Assembly: GCA_016794505.1 (NCBI GenBank)
Contig: JAEUJZ010000037.1
Span: forward strand, 124,001-188,000
Reading direction: 5' to 3'
Source: Myxococcales bacterium
Lineage (GTDB): Bacteria > Myxococcota_A > Polyangia > Palsa-1104 > JAEUJZ01
DNA length: 64,000 nucleotides
Each line of letters opens with the position of its first letter. Positions within the stretch are counted from its first letter, which is position 1. The notes under the pieces are model-generated. The model worked only from the letters and a program-made list of their open reading frames with translations. It ran no database searches and was not told the DNA's origin. Below are positions 27,450-36,132 of the stretch, in pieces. The translations under genes were made by a program, and so were the position numbers.

Positions 27450-28811
27450 ATGTCGTTCACCCCCTCGCTTCTTCACCGAGCCTTGCTGTTCGTTGGTCTG
27501 TCCCTGTCCATCGCGTACAGCCCCATGGCCTGGGGCAAAAAGTGCCCCAACCTCGCCATCCTTCTCGATCGCTCGGGATCGATGCTGTGGCGCCTGCAGG
27601 ACAACGCCTTCCCACAAGGCAGCGAGAAGTCGCGCTGGGACATCGCGACCGCAGCGCTCAATGCCGTGCTGACGCAGTACGACGGCTACTTGCCCATCGG
27701 CTTTGGCGCCTTCCCCGTGCAAAACGAGTGCGGCACCAGCGGCTTCATCGTCCCACCCGCGTATAGCACGCGCGCCATGATCACCCCACAGCTAAGCACG
27801 CTGAAGCCACCCAACACGATGTTTGGCACGCCGACCTGCGAAGCGGTGAACTCGCTACGCGCCGAAGCCAGCTTTGCCGACGCCTCACGCGCGCAGTACA
27901 TCTTGCTGATCACCGACGGCGAGCCGTTCTGCACCAGCATGTGCGGCGCATCCGACCACGTCACCGGAGCCGTCAACGCCATCACCGCGGCGTACAACCA
28001 AAGTCCATCGGTTCATACGTTCGTCGTCGGATTCGGCGGCAGCTTGAGCCAGGTGTTCAAAGACAACCTCAACCGCATGGCGGCCGCGGGCGGCGAAAAG
28101 AACCCGGACCGCTCGCTCGGCTATGACTACTACCTGGCCGACAGCGAACAAGCGCTGCTGGCGCAGATCCAAAAGATCATCCAGACCATCACCGGCAGCG
28201 GCGACGCGGGAAACAACACCGTCCTCTGCGACGACACCTGCTATTCCAACCCCTGCCCAAAGGCCGGCGATATCTGCCTGCAGGGTGCCTGCAAGCCAAA
28301 CCCTTGCACCGGGGTCGTCTGCGCCCCTGGCGAGTACTGTTTTACCGACGGGACCACTGCGCAGTGCAAGGCCACGTGCAGCGAGTTCTGCGGCCCCGGC
28401 GAGCGCTGCATCAAGGGCCTGTGCGCCCCCGATCCCTGCGAGCAAAGCTGCCCGTCGACCACCACCTGCAACAGCGCCACCCGGCAGTGCGAGATCGACA
28501 CAAGCTGTCGCAGCGTCGTCTGCAAGCGCACGCAGGGCTGCTTTGCAGGCAAGTGCCGCGACGATGTCTGCCAGTTCATCACCTGCCCAGCGAACATGCA
28601 GTGCGTCCCCTTCGAGGGCACGTGCGAAGTTCCCGACAGCTCACGCCCAACCGGTGCCACCGTCGGAGGCTGTTCCTGCGATGTGGCGACAACGCGCAGC
28701 CACAGCGCCGCATTTGGCCCGCCCATCGCGCTGGCTTTGATCTGGCTTGCCCAGCGGCTGCGACGTCGGTCCCGCGGGCCCATTCGTCTGCAGATCCACG
28801 AGCGCAGCTAG
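27450..28811 (+). CDS. Secreted VWA protein with MYXO-CTERM-like anchor
   Basis: The 453-residue protein has a signal peptide (cleaved near 'SPMAWG'), a VWA domain with MIDAS 'ILLDRSGSM' (40-44) and 'ILLITDGEPFC', and a Cys-rich region of EGF-like spacing. It ends in 'GGCSCDVATT', a hydrophobic helix 'PPIALALIWLAQ' and the Arg cluster 'RLRRRSR'. That tripartite tail matches the MYXO-CTERM sorting signal, in which the invariant Cys is used for processing and surface anchoring. CTGGAGG lies a few bases before the ATG. It follows the VWA lipoprotein by 139 bp and is followed closely by a subtilase. Confidence 0.87.
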   Translation: MSFTPSLLHRALLFVGLSLSIAYSPMAWGKKCPNLAILLDRSGSMLWRLQDNAFPQGSEKSRWDIATAALNAVLTQYDGYLPIGFGAFPVQNECGTSGFIVPPAYSTRAMITPQLSTLKPPNTMFGTPTCEAVNSLRAEASFADASRAQYILLITDGEPFCTSMCGASDHVTGAVNAITAAYNQSPSVHTFVVGFGGSLSQVFKDNLNRMAAAGGEKNPDRSLGYDYYLADSEQALLAQIQKIIQTITGSGDAGNNTVLCDDTCYSNPCPKAGDICLQGACKPNPCTGVVCAPGEYCFTDGTTAQCKATCSEFCGPGERCIKGLCAPDPCEQSCPSTTTCNSATRQCEIDTSCRSVVCKRTQGCFAGKCRDDVCQFITCPANMQCVPFEGTCEVPDSSRPTGATVGGCSCDVATTRSHSAAFGPPIALALIWLAQRLRRRSRGPIRLQIHERS

Positions 28812-28847
28812 CACGCGTCTCTGTGCTTGCTCGACCGCGCGCGGCTG

Positions 28848-31211
28848 ATGCACGCTCAAAGGATGCCGCACCCGCGTCGCATCGCCGTCCGCTTGGGCCT
28901 TGCTGCCTCGTGTGCTCTTTCGGCGGCCCTTTCCGGCTGTCAAAGTCCGCCCCTCCACGATCCGCCGCCCGTCGAGACACCGCTGCCCATCCCGGTGGCG
29001 GACGCCTTTGCTGACGACGTCTTTTGGCTGCACCTGCCCGAAGCGCAGAGCAGAGCCAGCCTGCGCGACGATCTGGCCGACCGCTTGCGCCAAGACGGCA
29101 TCGAAGTTCGCCACACCTATAGCGAGCGCGTCGGGCTCGCCAACAGCTTGGCCGTTCGCGCCGATCGTCAGGCGCTTTCCCGAGCCATCGCCGCCTGGCC
29201 GGGCTTGATCGTCGAGCCCGCGGCGCGGCGCTTCCTGGACGGCTGCGGGGATTCTCGCTGCGAGCCCGATGAAGCCGCGCGTGCAACCCAGACCACGACC
29301 TGCAGCGTGGACTGCGGCGTCCCTTTGCCTCGCTGGCAGCGCAACGAGATCGGCAACAGCTATGGTGCCTTGTATACCGGTGCCGTCGCTGGCTGGGCCT
29401 ATTCGCGCGGCGCAGGGGTCGACGTCTGCATCTTGGACACCGGCTTCGATCGCGGCGCCGCATCGACCCATCGCGACCGACCGCGGAACCTCATCGGCGG
29501 CTACAACTTCTTTGATCGCAGCGATGACTACGCAGCGGTCGAAGGCCACGGCACCCACGTCGCGGGTCTCGTTGCGGCAGCAGACAACAGCTACGGCATG
29601 GTCGGTGTCGCGCCCGACGCCAACCTGCGCATCTACACGATCTTTGGGCGCGTACGCGGTCGGCTGGGCGCTACGGATACCGACATTGTCGCGGCTCTCG
29701 ATGCGGCGATTGCCGATCGCTGCCGCATCGTCAACATGAGCTTCGGCGCTCCGGTGCCCAGCCCCCCCGAAGAGCGGGCCTTGTCCGCAGCCTATGCCGC
29801 GGGCATCCTGCTCGTCGCAGCCGCCGGCAACGCCGAAGACAGCACGCACGGGGAAATCCGTACGGCGGATAAGCATTTTCCCGCATCCTATCGCGAAGTG
29901 TTGGCGGTTGCGGCCACCGATCCCAATGACCGCTTGGCGCCCTTTTCATCGACGGGAAAGGCGGTGGGCCTCGCTGCCCCCGGAGTCGCCTTGTATTCCA
30001 TGTTCCCGATGGGCACCGGCAGTCGAGAAGCCCGCCTGCAGTGCGCTGAGAGGGGCCAAGCGGACGTCGCGCTCGCAGCGTATGCCGCAAGCGCTGGCTC
30101 GGGCACCCTCCTCGGCACGACCCAGGTCACGCTGTGCGGATACGGCAGCCCCAGCGAGATCGCAGCCTGCGCCCCGCAAGGACGCATCGCGCTGATTCGC
30201 CGCGGTCCCAGCGACGCCAGCCAGAAAGCGCTGACCTTCAGCGAAAAAGTGGAAAACGCCCGTCGGGCCGGCGCCGCCGCTGTGATCCTGTACAACCACC
30301 GCAGCGGCGAGCCCAGCGAAGCGGGTCGCTTGCTCACCAACATCGACGTCGGCAGCGCTCTGCCGATCCCGGTTTCTGCCATCGCAGCCGGGGATGGCGA
30401 GTACCTGGCTGAGCGCATCACGAGCGGTGCTGAGCTAGGCTGCTCGTTTTCCAACAGCCCCTCGGATCACGCGTTCCTCGACGGGACCAGCATGGCGGCA
30501 CCGCTGGTCAGCGGCAGCGCCGCCCTGCTGGCTTCACGCTTCCCTGGGCTCAGCAACGTCGCACTGCGCCAGCTTCTGCAAGAGACCGCCGTCGATCTGG
30601 GCGCCCCCGGTCGCGATGACGGCTATGGCTTTGGCCGGGTCGACGTGCTCGCGGCGCTGCGCAAGGCCGCTCCCACCGCCCGCTGCGGCGACGGCATCCT
30701 CACCTCCGAAAGCGAGGCCTGCGACAGCAGCCTGACCAGCAAGCCCTTCCCACGCTGCGATGACCTCGGGTTCGACGGCGAGGCCGGCGGCCGCGTCACC
30801 TGCAACACCGCCTGCAGCGGCATCGATGCCACGGGCTGCGGCTGCGTGCCGGGCAGAACGCCGTTTGAAGGCAGCCTCTCGCTGTCGCGCAACTACCCGC
30901 GAGGGAGCACGGTCGGGACCCTGGCCCACTATGGCGTGCGGCTCAACGGACAGCCCGTCGCCGGAGCCACCGCTCGCGTCCTCACACGCGTGGCCGCTGC
31001 CCCAGCCGACAGCCCACCGGTCCGCACCGAGACCCTGGGCCCCAGCAGCAGCGAGGGCAAGATCTGGCAGTTCTTCCCGCACACCCCATCAGCAGCCGGC
31101 CTTCCCGTCGGGGAATACGAGGTCCGCGTCTTCATCAGCAAGGGTCAAGGCCGCTGCCGCGATGAGCACGCCCTGCCCCCCTTCCGCATCACCCTCACGC
31201 GATCCCCTTAG
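28848..31211 (+). CDS. Subtilisin-like serine protease (S8) lipoprotein with PA insert
   Basis: The 787-residue protein is taken from the ATG at 28848; ATG 28863 is also possible. The lipobox is 'ALSAALSGC'. A pro-region precedes the S8 domain with catalytic Asp in 'CILDTGFD' (D197), His in 'EGHGTHVAGLV' (H234) and Ser in 'LDGTSMAAPLVSG' (S548). The spacing between His and Ser is enlarged by a protease-associated domain ('GRIALIRRGPSDA', 'ARRAGAAAVILYNHRSGEPS'). After the protease comes a Cys-rich 'RCGDGILTSESEACD' unit and a C-terminal beta domain. All triad residues are present, so it should be active outside the cell. The last of three secreted-protein genes in a row. Confidence 0.9.
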   Translation: MHAQRMPHPRRIAVRLGLAASCALSAALSGCQSPPLHDPPPVETPLPIPVADAFADDVFWLHLPEAQSRASLRDDLADRLRQDGIEVRHTYSERVGLANSLAVRADRQALSRAIAAWPGLIVEPAARRFLDGCGDSRCEPDEAARATQTTTCSVDCGVPLPRWQRNEIGNSYGALYTGAVAGWAYSRGAGVDVCILDTGFDRGAASTHRDRPRNLIGGYNFFDRSDDYAAVEGHGTHVAGLVAAADNSYGMVGVAPDANLRIYTIFGRVRGRLGATDTDIVAALDAAIADRCRIVNMSFGAPVPSPPEERALSAAYAAGILLVAAAGNAEDSTHGEIRTADKHFPASYREVLAVAATDPNDRLAPFSSTGKAVGLAAPGVALYSMFPMGTGSREARLQCAERGQADVALAAYAASAGSGTLLGTTQVTLCGYGSPSEIAACAPQGRIALIRRGPSDASQKALTFSEKVENARRAGAAAVILYNHRSGEPSEAGRLLTNIDVGSALPIPVSAIAAGDGEYLAERITSGAELGCSFSNSPSDHAFLDGTSMAAPLVSGSAALLASRFPGLSNVALRQLLQETAVDLGAPGRDDGYGFGRVDVLAALRKAAPTARCGDGILTSESEACDSSLTSKPFPRCDDLGFDGEAGGRVTCNTACSGIDATGCGCVPGRTPFEGSLSLSRNYPRGSTVGTLAHYGVRLNGQPVAGATARVLTRVAAAPADSPPVRTETLGPSSSEGKIWQFFPHTPSAAGLPVGEYEVRVFISKGQGRCRDEHALPPFRITLTRSP

Positions 31212-31234
31212 CGCGCTGCAAAAGTCGCTGCTCG

Positions 31235-32272
31235 TTAGGAAAGAGCGCTCTCTAAGCCCAGGATCAGCTCGGCGGGCGCGCTGCGCAGGGCACTCGGCAG
31301 GCGACCTTTTTCGTCGCACGCAGCGAGCAGCTTCTGCGCCCGTTCGAGCGCCACGCGAGCCAGCGGTGCAACCGGAGCAAGCGGACCCGCCAGCGCGATG
31401 AAGCTGTGCAGCGTCGTGGCATCGGCGCGAGCATCGTCCACAAAGGGAATCGCAGCCGCGGGCTGGCGACAGATCGCGCGCACGAAGCGTTCAATCCACC
31501 GCGCCGTCGCAGCCATCTTGTTCCAGTCGAGAAACTCGGGCGTGTCGTTGACCGTGTGATAGCGCGCCGAGCGACCCGCGGTCAGAAACAGGAACGGCAC
31601 GCGCCGTCGCCAAAACGCGTCGTAATCGGAAAGCGGCGGGATGATCTCGGCATCGGCCGGACGCACGATCAGCCCTGGTTCGGACTGCGCCAAGGACTGC
31701 ACGGTGGCCAGGGTTCCTGCGCTGCGCTCGGCCCCCAGCGCGAACAAGGTCTGCCCCACTTCCGACGGCAGTCCGCTTGGCCCCAGCGCGTGCCCGACCA
31801 GATCCATGCACACCATCATGTCGATGCGCTCGACGGGCGGGCCGATCTTCTGCGCGTGGTCGGCGTAGTACGAAGAGCCCATCTCGCGAGTCAGAAAATA
31901 CGGCGGCTCTTCGGCATCGAAGGCCGCGATCAGCACGCCACGCCCTTGCGGTCGCCGCCGTGCGATGCCCCGCGCCACATCCACCAAGATGGCGATGGCC
32001 GCTGCGTTGTCGTCGGCCCCTGGATAGAACCGACCCGCATGGCCGCCCAAGTGATCGTAGTGCGCCGCGACCAGCACCCAGCGATCGATGTCGCCGGGCA
32101 GCGCTGCGATCACGTTGGCGGCCCGTGTCCCGGCGATGCTCTGCTCGGCCGGGTCGAGCCCGCAGGCGCGCAGCGCCTCGACGATCTTCTGACGGGCGCG
32201 CACGCCTCCCGGCGTTCCAGGGGCGCGCCCCGCACACGCGACCGAACAAAGCGCGTGGACTAGCTCTCGCAT
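31235..32272 (-). CDS. M28-family zinc aminopeptidase-like protein
   Basis: The 345-residue protein carries the di-zinc ligands of the M28 family: 'AHYDHLGG' (H71), 'PGADDNAAA' (D87), 'FDAEEPPYF' (E121/E122), 'VCMDLVGHA' (D157) and 'RYHTVNDTPEFLDW' (H239). It probably removes amino acids from peptides. No signal peptide is visible, so it is cytoplasmic or released by another route. GAGAGG lies nine bases before the ATG. Convergent with the subtilase gene, 23 bp apart. Confidence 0.88.
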   Translation of the reverse strand: MRELVHALCSVACAGRAPGTPGGVRARQKIVEALRACGLDPAEQSIAGTRAANVIAALPGDIDRWVLVAAHYDHLGGHAGRFYPGADDNAAAIAILVDVARGIARRRPQGRGVLIAAFDAEEPPYFLTREMGSSYYADHAQKIGPPVERIDMMVCMDLVGHALGPSGLPSEVGQTLFALGAERSAGTLATVQSLAQSEPGLIVRPADAEIIPPLSDYDAFWRRRVPFLFLTAGRSARYHTVNDTPEFLDWNKMAATARWIERFVRAICRQPAAAIPFVDDARADATTLHSFIALAGPLAPVAPLARVALERAQKLLAACDEKGRLPSALRSAPAELILGLESALS

Positions 32273-32509
32273 GGCCGCGGCCTCTCGCCTCTGGGGTCAA
32301 CCTGCCACATACGCTTAAATGATAAATCACTGCATACAACCTGCGCCGCAAATCGTGGGAATTGCAGGCTTTTCACAGCGACGCGCACCGCGTTGACCGT
32401 GGAAAGCGCGCTTCATCTGTGGGTGTCGGCGACGCGATAACGCAGAGCAGAGTCCTATCCACCGCGCGGGATCGGCAGCGCGTTTTCATCGCGCGTTGCA
32501 GATGGTCTG

Positions 32510-33220
32510 TTAAGGAACATTGATGACGACCGGCGGCGCCACGCCCAGGTTGCCGCTTAGGTCAGCGGCCATTGCATAAATCGTAATCGTGTTTGTCGGA
32601 TTTCCGCCGGTATCGGCATCAACGCGGACGGTGACATCGGCGGCGCCGCTGGTAATACGACTGCTTGATGCATTGCCACCCGTGCCGCCGTTGCTTCTCG
32701 ATGTTTGCGTATATACCTGGCTCACACCGATCTCATCGGTGGCACGCACGGTAATCGTGTATTGCGCGTTCATCGCAAAGTGCGCGCCGTTGGCCGGGCT
32801 GGTGATCGCGACCTGGGGCGGCGACAGATCGAGCACGCCAAAGGTCGCCGTGGCCTGCAGCGGATTCTTCATGTCATCGAGGATCACCGCCCCCTGGCTG
32901 TCGAGCGCCTTGGCAGTCACCGTGCCAGAGCCTTCGAAGATAAGCCCGGCAAAGCTGGCCTTGGCCTGCCCTGCGACGTCCGTCGCATCCGAGATTCCCG
33001 CGATCGTGTGGGGGACACCGTTGCGGTCTTTGTAGGCGACATCGAACGCCACATGGACCCCGGATGTAGAGTCTTTGTTGCTATATACCGTGGCAGTGGC
33101 TCCCAGCGTACCAATCGTTGAAGCAATCAGATCGGGGGCCAAGGCTAGCTCCATGCGATTGGGACCGGGACCGCAGCCAACGGCAAAGAGCAATACAGGA
33201 ACCGACCATAGACTTCGCAT
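32510..33220 (-). CDS. Lipoprotein with Ig-like domains
   Basis: The 236-residue protein has a short signal 'SVPVLLFAVGC' with lipobox Cys at 16 and GGGAGG six bases before the ATG. Two beta-sandwich units follow: the first is Big-like ('GTLGATATVYSNKDS', 'GVHVAFDVAYKDRNGVPHTI', 'SGTVTAKALDSQG'), the second is of the type 'PPQVAITSPANGAHFAMN' common in bacterial Ig-fold surface proteins. No catalytic residues are seen. It is the next gene downstream of the DUF4157 toxin-like gene on the same strand (193 bp gap). A protective role for it is only speculation. Confidence 0.8.
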   Translation of the reverse strand: MRSLWSVPVLLFAVGCGPGPNRMELALAPDLIASTIGTLGATATVYSNKDSTSGVHVAFDVAYKDRNGVPHTIAGISDATDVAGQAKASFAGLIFEGSGTVTAKALDSQGAVILDDMKNPLQATATFGVLDLSPPQVAITSPANGAHFAMNAQYTITVRATDEIGVSQVYTQTSRSNGGTGGNASSSRITSGAADVTVRVDADTGGNPTNTITIYAMAADLSGNLGVAPPVVINVP

Positions 33221-33413
33221 AAGGACCTCCCATAGGCTATTCGGGCGAACGCGCAGCCATCGAATCCCACACCTGGGCTCGATTTGCCGTTCGCTCGGTT
33301 GCGTTGATAGGAAGTGCCCGACCGCGGACGAACCCTTCGCAAAAAAATGAACCCGACGGCCATGGGGGCCGGTACAGATCGAGGGGCAGACCCCTGGGCC
33401 CCCCCCAGCGAGA

Positions 33414-35066
33414 CTACGGATGACTTCCGCGGGGCTGAGCCCGCTTGACCGCCTGAATCCAGTCCGCTTTGCGCACGCGGAAGAGGGGCAAGTCCACTAC
33501 CTTTCTGAGGAACTTCTGATTCCAGCCCGTTGCTACATCATTAATAATATTATTAATGTCATCCATCGATATATTTTCATTTTCTTTTAATTCAGAAAAT
33601 TGGTCATTCGCATCATCCCAGTTTTCGTCGGCTGCTTGTTCTTGTTTCAGTGTTTTGCTATCATAACTGTACTGTTTGAAGAATCGCCCAGGGGTATTAT
33701 ATGAGCTCTTATGAAACACGGCCATTTCAGCGTGAATTTTATCAGCCAATATATTAATAATAAATCTTGGGTTGTGATGATCTTTGTGAATTTCAGCAAT
33801 ATTCATTTGATGAACATGATTTTGGTCAGGTATTGCCCGGCATTCAGCAGCTAGCCCATTGCCGAGCGATATGAATGTATGTGCTCTCGGTCCAACAAAG
33901 AACAATATATCTCCGAATTCGAAATCTTTCGCTTCCTTCAAATCTGTCAACTCTGCCTTTTGGGTCAAAATATTGATGAATACATCTGGCAGATACTTTT
34001 TGTCATGGTCTCCCATATTCAATATTTCATCAAACGAAACAAATCCATGATCAATAGCAAACACCATGACAAACTCATAGCAATTCATGACATTTGCATC
34101 GAGTTTTCCCAGTCTTAATGTATTTTCAAAGCCTTGACCGCTCCCCCAAGTAACGTTGTTATAGCGGGACAGATCGGGTTTTGGATCGTTCGATTGCTTC
34201 GCGGGACTACTTGAACTCTCTGCGCTCGGCAGGGGCGTGGATGGAACGGGCACTGAGCTAGCTTCTTGAGTTTTTGCCCGCGGCGATACGGCTTTTGATT
34301 CGGGAGACTTGCTCTGATCTATAATCGCTATGATGGCCTTCTCAATCTCGGCTGCATCTATCTGTTCAAGTGTCCGCTCTGGTTTATTCCTCCTTGTGTC
34401 GATAAATCTTAGTGTCCTAATTGCGCGATTCACCAACTCCTCGCCGTATTTCGAATTGAGCGCCTGGAGTTCTTTTTCTGTGAGGAACTGCACTGCGCTC
34501 GTCCCACGTGAGCGGGCGCCGGGGCTGTGCGGAAGCAGGTTGCGGACGATCGGTGCTGCGGACTGGCCCGCGGCTGCCGCCTGCGACGCAGCGTGGGCTT
34601 GTTCTTCCAGACGATCCGTGGGGCGCCCGATGCCGCCCTCGGGTCGCAGCCCTGCTTGCTGCTGCAGCGCGTGCGTGGTCTCGTGGGCCAGGGTGGCCAG
34701 GTCTGGTGTGCCGCTGCCAAACACCAGATCGTTCCCCCGCGTATAGGCCGTCGCGCCCAGCGCCTGGGCCGCCCGATTCGCTGGGCTGTCGACGTGAATG
34801 CGTAGCTCGGACAGGCGGTGTCCAGGAAAGACCGCCTGCAGCGTGTCGAGGTGTGGCAGCGGTTGTCCCGAGCCGCGCGCCCCACGCGCTGCGGTCTCTT
34901 CGATCGACTCGGCTTGGAAAGTCGGTGCGCCGAGCCAGGCCGGATCGAGGTCCTGCGCAAGCGGACGCGGCGACACCAACGCGGCCGTCGACTCAAGCTG
35001 CGGCGAAGCGGAAGAGCGAAGACGACTTGGTGACCGGCGGTCGATCCGCCCCAAGAATCTCGACAT
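33414..35066 (-). CDS. DUF4157 protein with AT-rich papain-like C-terminal module (putative delivered toxin)
   Basis: The 550-residue protein starts at the ATG at 35066 with GGAGG seven bases upstream. Residues 70-160 form a DUF4157 (eCIS core) domain: 'HLDTLQAVFPGHRLSELRIH', then 'GNDLVFGSG' and the zincin-like 'LAHETTHALQQQ' (H128-H132). Proteins with this domain are often cargo of extracellular contractile injection systems or polymorphic toxins. Residues 300-450 show a Cys/His hydrolase pattern like NlpC/P60 or papain-like toxins: 'MNCYEFVMVFAIDHG' (C329), 'FEFGDILFF', 'RAHTFISLGNG' (H396). Base composition drops sharply in the second half (10 G/C of 60 at 33541-33600) and recovers in the last 30 codons, pointing to an acquired module. 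No signal peptide. Confidence 0.8.
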   Translation of the reverse strand: MSRFLGRIDRRSPSRLRSSASPQLESTAALVSPRPLAQDLDPAWLGAPTFQAESIEETAARGARGSGQPLPHLDTLQAVFPGHRLSELRIHVDSPANRAAQALGATAYTRGNDLVFGSGTPDLATLAHETTHALQQQAGLRPEGGIGRPTDRLEEQAHAASQAAAAGQSAAPIVRNLLPHSPGARSRGTSAVQFLTEKELQALNSKYGEELVNRAIRTLRFIDTRRNKPERTLEQIDAAEIEKAIIAIIDQSKSPESKAVSPRAKTQEASSVPVPSTPLPSAESSSSPAKQSNDPKPDLSRYNNVTWGSGQGFENTLRLGKLDANVMNCYEFVMVFAIDHGFVSFDEILNMGDHDKKYLPDVFINILTQKAELTDLKEAKDFEFGDILFFVGPRAHTFISLGNGLAAECRAIPDQNHVHQMNIAEIHKDHHNPRFIINILADKIHAEMAVFHKSSYNTPGRFFKQYSYDSKTLKQEQAADENWDDANDQFSELKENENISMDDINNIINDVATGWNQKFLRKVVDLPLFRVRKADWIQAVKRAQPRGSHP

Positions 35067-35293
35067 GATTCAACCTCCGCGCGGCGCAGGGCACGCGAGC
35101 AGACAGGCGCTGGTACACACCCCCGCAGAGCCGCAAAAGGGGATGCCGCAGATCACGCTAACACGACTCGGCAGCGCCTTCCGTCGGCATGTAAAGCGGA
35201 TCAACGCGCTTCATCCATGTGCCAGGCTGACCAGGTAGGTGCGCACACAGCCGACACGCTGGCGTGGACGCAGACGGCCTGCGAATCGGCGCT

Positions 35294-35431
35294 CTAGCGT
35301 AAGCGCAGCATCCTGCGGAGGATGTGCAGCCGCTCGGCGGCGTCTTCGCGTGCGTGGCGCTCGCGGATCTTGTCGAGCATTGCCTGCGGGATCAGGCCCA
35401 GCGCTGTGTCGATCGCCTCTAGACCACGCGT
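35294..35431 (-). pseudogene. Truncated C-terminal gene remnant
   Basis: A 45-codon frame ends with TAG and reads like a helical protein C terminus: 'LEAIDTALGLIPQAMLDKIR' followed by 'REDAAERLHILRRMLRLR'. There is no start codon at its head, and a TAA stop lies just upstream, exactly where the AT-rich patch begins. It looks like the end of a gene whose front was lost, perhaps in the event that brought in the AT-rich DNA. A chance frame cannot be excluded. Confidence 0.35.
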
Positions 35432-35462
35432 TTATCTACGTCTTATTAATCAAATTTAATTC

Positions 35463-35481
35463 GAGAATATTCATTATTCTC
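35463..35481. repeat. Inverted repeat GAGAATA-N5-TATTCTC
   Basis: A perfect seven-base inverted repeat lies at the start of the AT-rich patch and overlaps the first tandem repeat unit. It could be a protein-binding site or part of a recombination site. Confidence 0.5.
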
Positions 35482-35532
35482 ATATGATATGACGATATTT
35501 ATCATTCTCAATATGATATGAGGATATTTATT
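35476..35532. repeat. Two-copy AT-rich tandem repeat of 28-29 bp
   Basis: Two adjacent units begin with ATTCTCA at 35476 and 35504. Both run through a CATATGATATG or AATATGATATG block and end with GATATTTATC or GATATTTATT. They differ at only a few positions. The block 35461-35520 has 15 G/C of 60, far below its surroundings. The unit is not coding in any convincing frame. Confidence 0.7.
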
Positions 35533-35539
35533 GATATTA

Positions 35540-36106
35540 CTACTCTGTCCATGGCGCCTGTTCGCCGCGGCGCAAGAGGTCGTGGTGCAGGAACGCGGCC
35601 CAGACGAGTGCGTGCGAAATGGCGCCGCTGCGCAGAAGCTGGGGCACGTCGGAAAGCGGACGCAGCACGACGCCGATGTCTTCTTTTTCGTCGAGATCCT
35701 GCGCGCCCAGCAGCCGGGCGCCTTCGGCCAAGACGGTGTAGCAGCGGTTGTTCTGAATCGCTGGGTTCGGCTCGACGTGCCCAAGCAGGGTGAAGCGCTC
35801 GGCGTCATAGCCGGTCTCTTCGAGTAGCTCACGGCGAGCGGCTGCGACGGGATCTTCGCCTGGGTCGATCATGCCGCCGGGGATCTCAAGCGTCAGGGCC
35901 GCGGTGCCAAAGCGAAACTGCTCGATCAGCACGACTTTTTGATCCGGCGTGACGGCGACGACGTTGACCCAGTCGGGCACATCCAAAACGTAGAAGTCGT
36001 GCTCGCGCTCGGTGCGCGGCGACACGAAGCGCTGGCTGTGCAGACGGAAGATCTTGAAGTCACCGAGCAGACGGCTGGCCAGCTTGGGCCAAAGACGCAT
36101 CGCCAT
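35540..36106 (-). CDS. NUDIX hydrolase, ADP-ribose pyrophosphatase-like
   Basis: The 188-residue enzyme has the complete Nudix box in 'GGMIDPGEDPVAAARRELLE' followed by 'ETGY' (GX5EX7REUXEEXGU), preceded by 'VVLIEQFRFG' as in ADP-ribose and nucleoside-diphosphate-sugar pyrophosphatases. It hydrolyses a nucleoside diphosphate linked to another moiety; the substrate cannot be fixed from sequence. AAGGA lies eight bases before the ATG. It starts 26 bp after dacB ends, so the two are likely co-transcribed. Its 3' end directly abuts the AT-rich patch. Confidence 0.9.
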   Translation of the reverse strand: MAMRLWPKLASRLLGDFKIFRLHSQRFVSPRTEREHDFYVLDVPDWVNVVAVTPDQKVVLIEQFRFGTAALTLEIPGGMIDPGEDPVAAARRELLEETGYDAERFTLLGHVEPNPAIQNNRCYTVLAEGARLLGAQDLDEKEDIGVVLRPLSDVPQLLRSGAISHALVWAAFLHHDLLRRGEQAPWTE

Positions 36107-36132
36107 GTTGAAGATCCTTGGAAGGGCCAGGG

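Larger units (their letters stand above)
35067..35539. other. Intergenic accessory region with remnant and AT-rich repeats
   Basis: About 470 bp separate the DUF4157 gene from the NUDIX gene. The half next to DUF4157 is GC-rich and contains the remnant listed at 35294-35431. From 35432 the sequence turns abruptly AT-rich up to the NUDIX stop codon and includes tandem repeats. No intact gene was found. Confidence 0.5.

Noticed and set aside
23911..31211. Search for a selenocysteine gene (in-frame TGA with hairpin) near selA
   Set aside because: No gene in the neighbourhood is interrupted by TGA; all frames are complete.
33414..36106. Transposase, integrase or phage genes around the AT-rich island
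   Set aside because: No such gene or clear terminal repeat was found; transfer is inferred from composition only.
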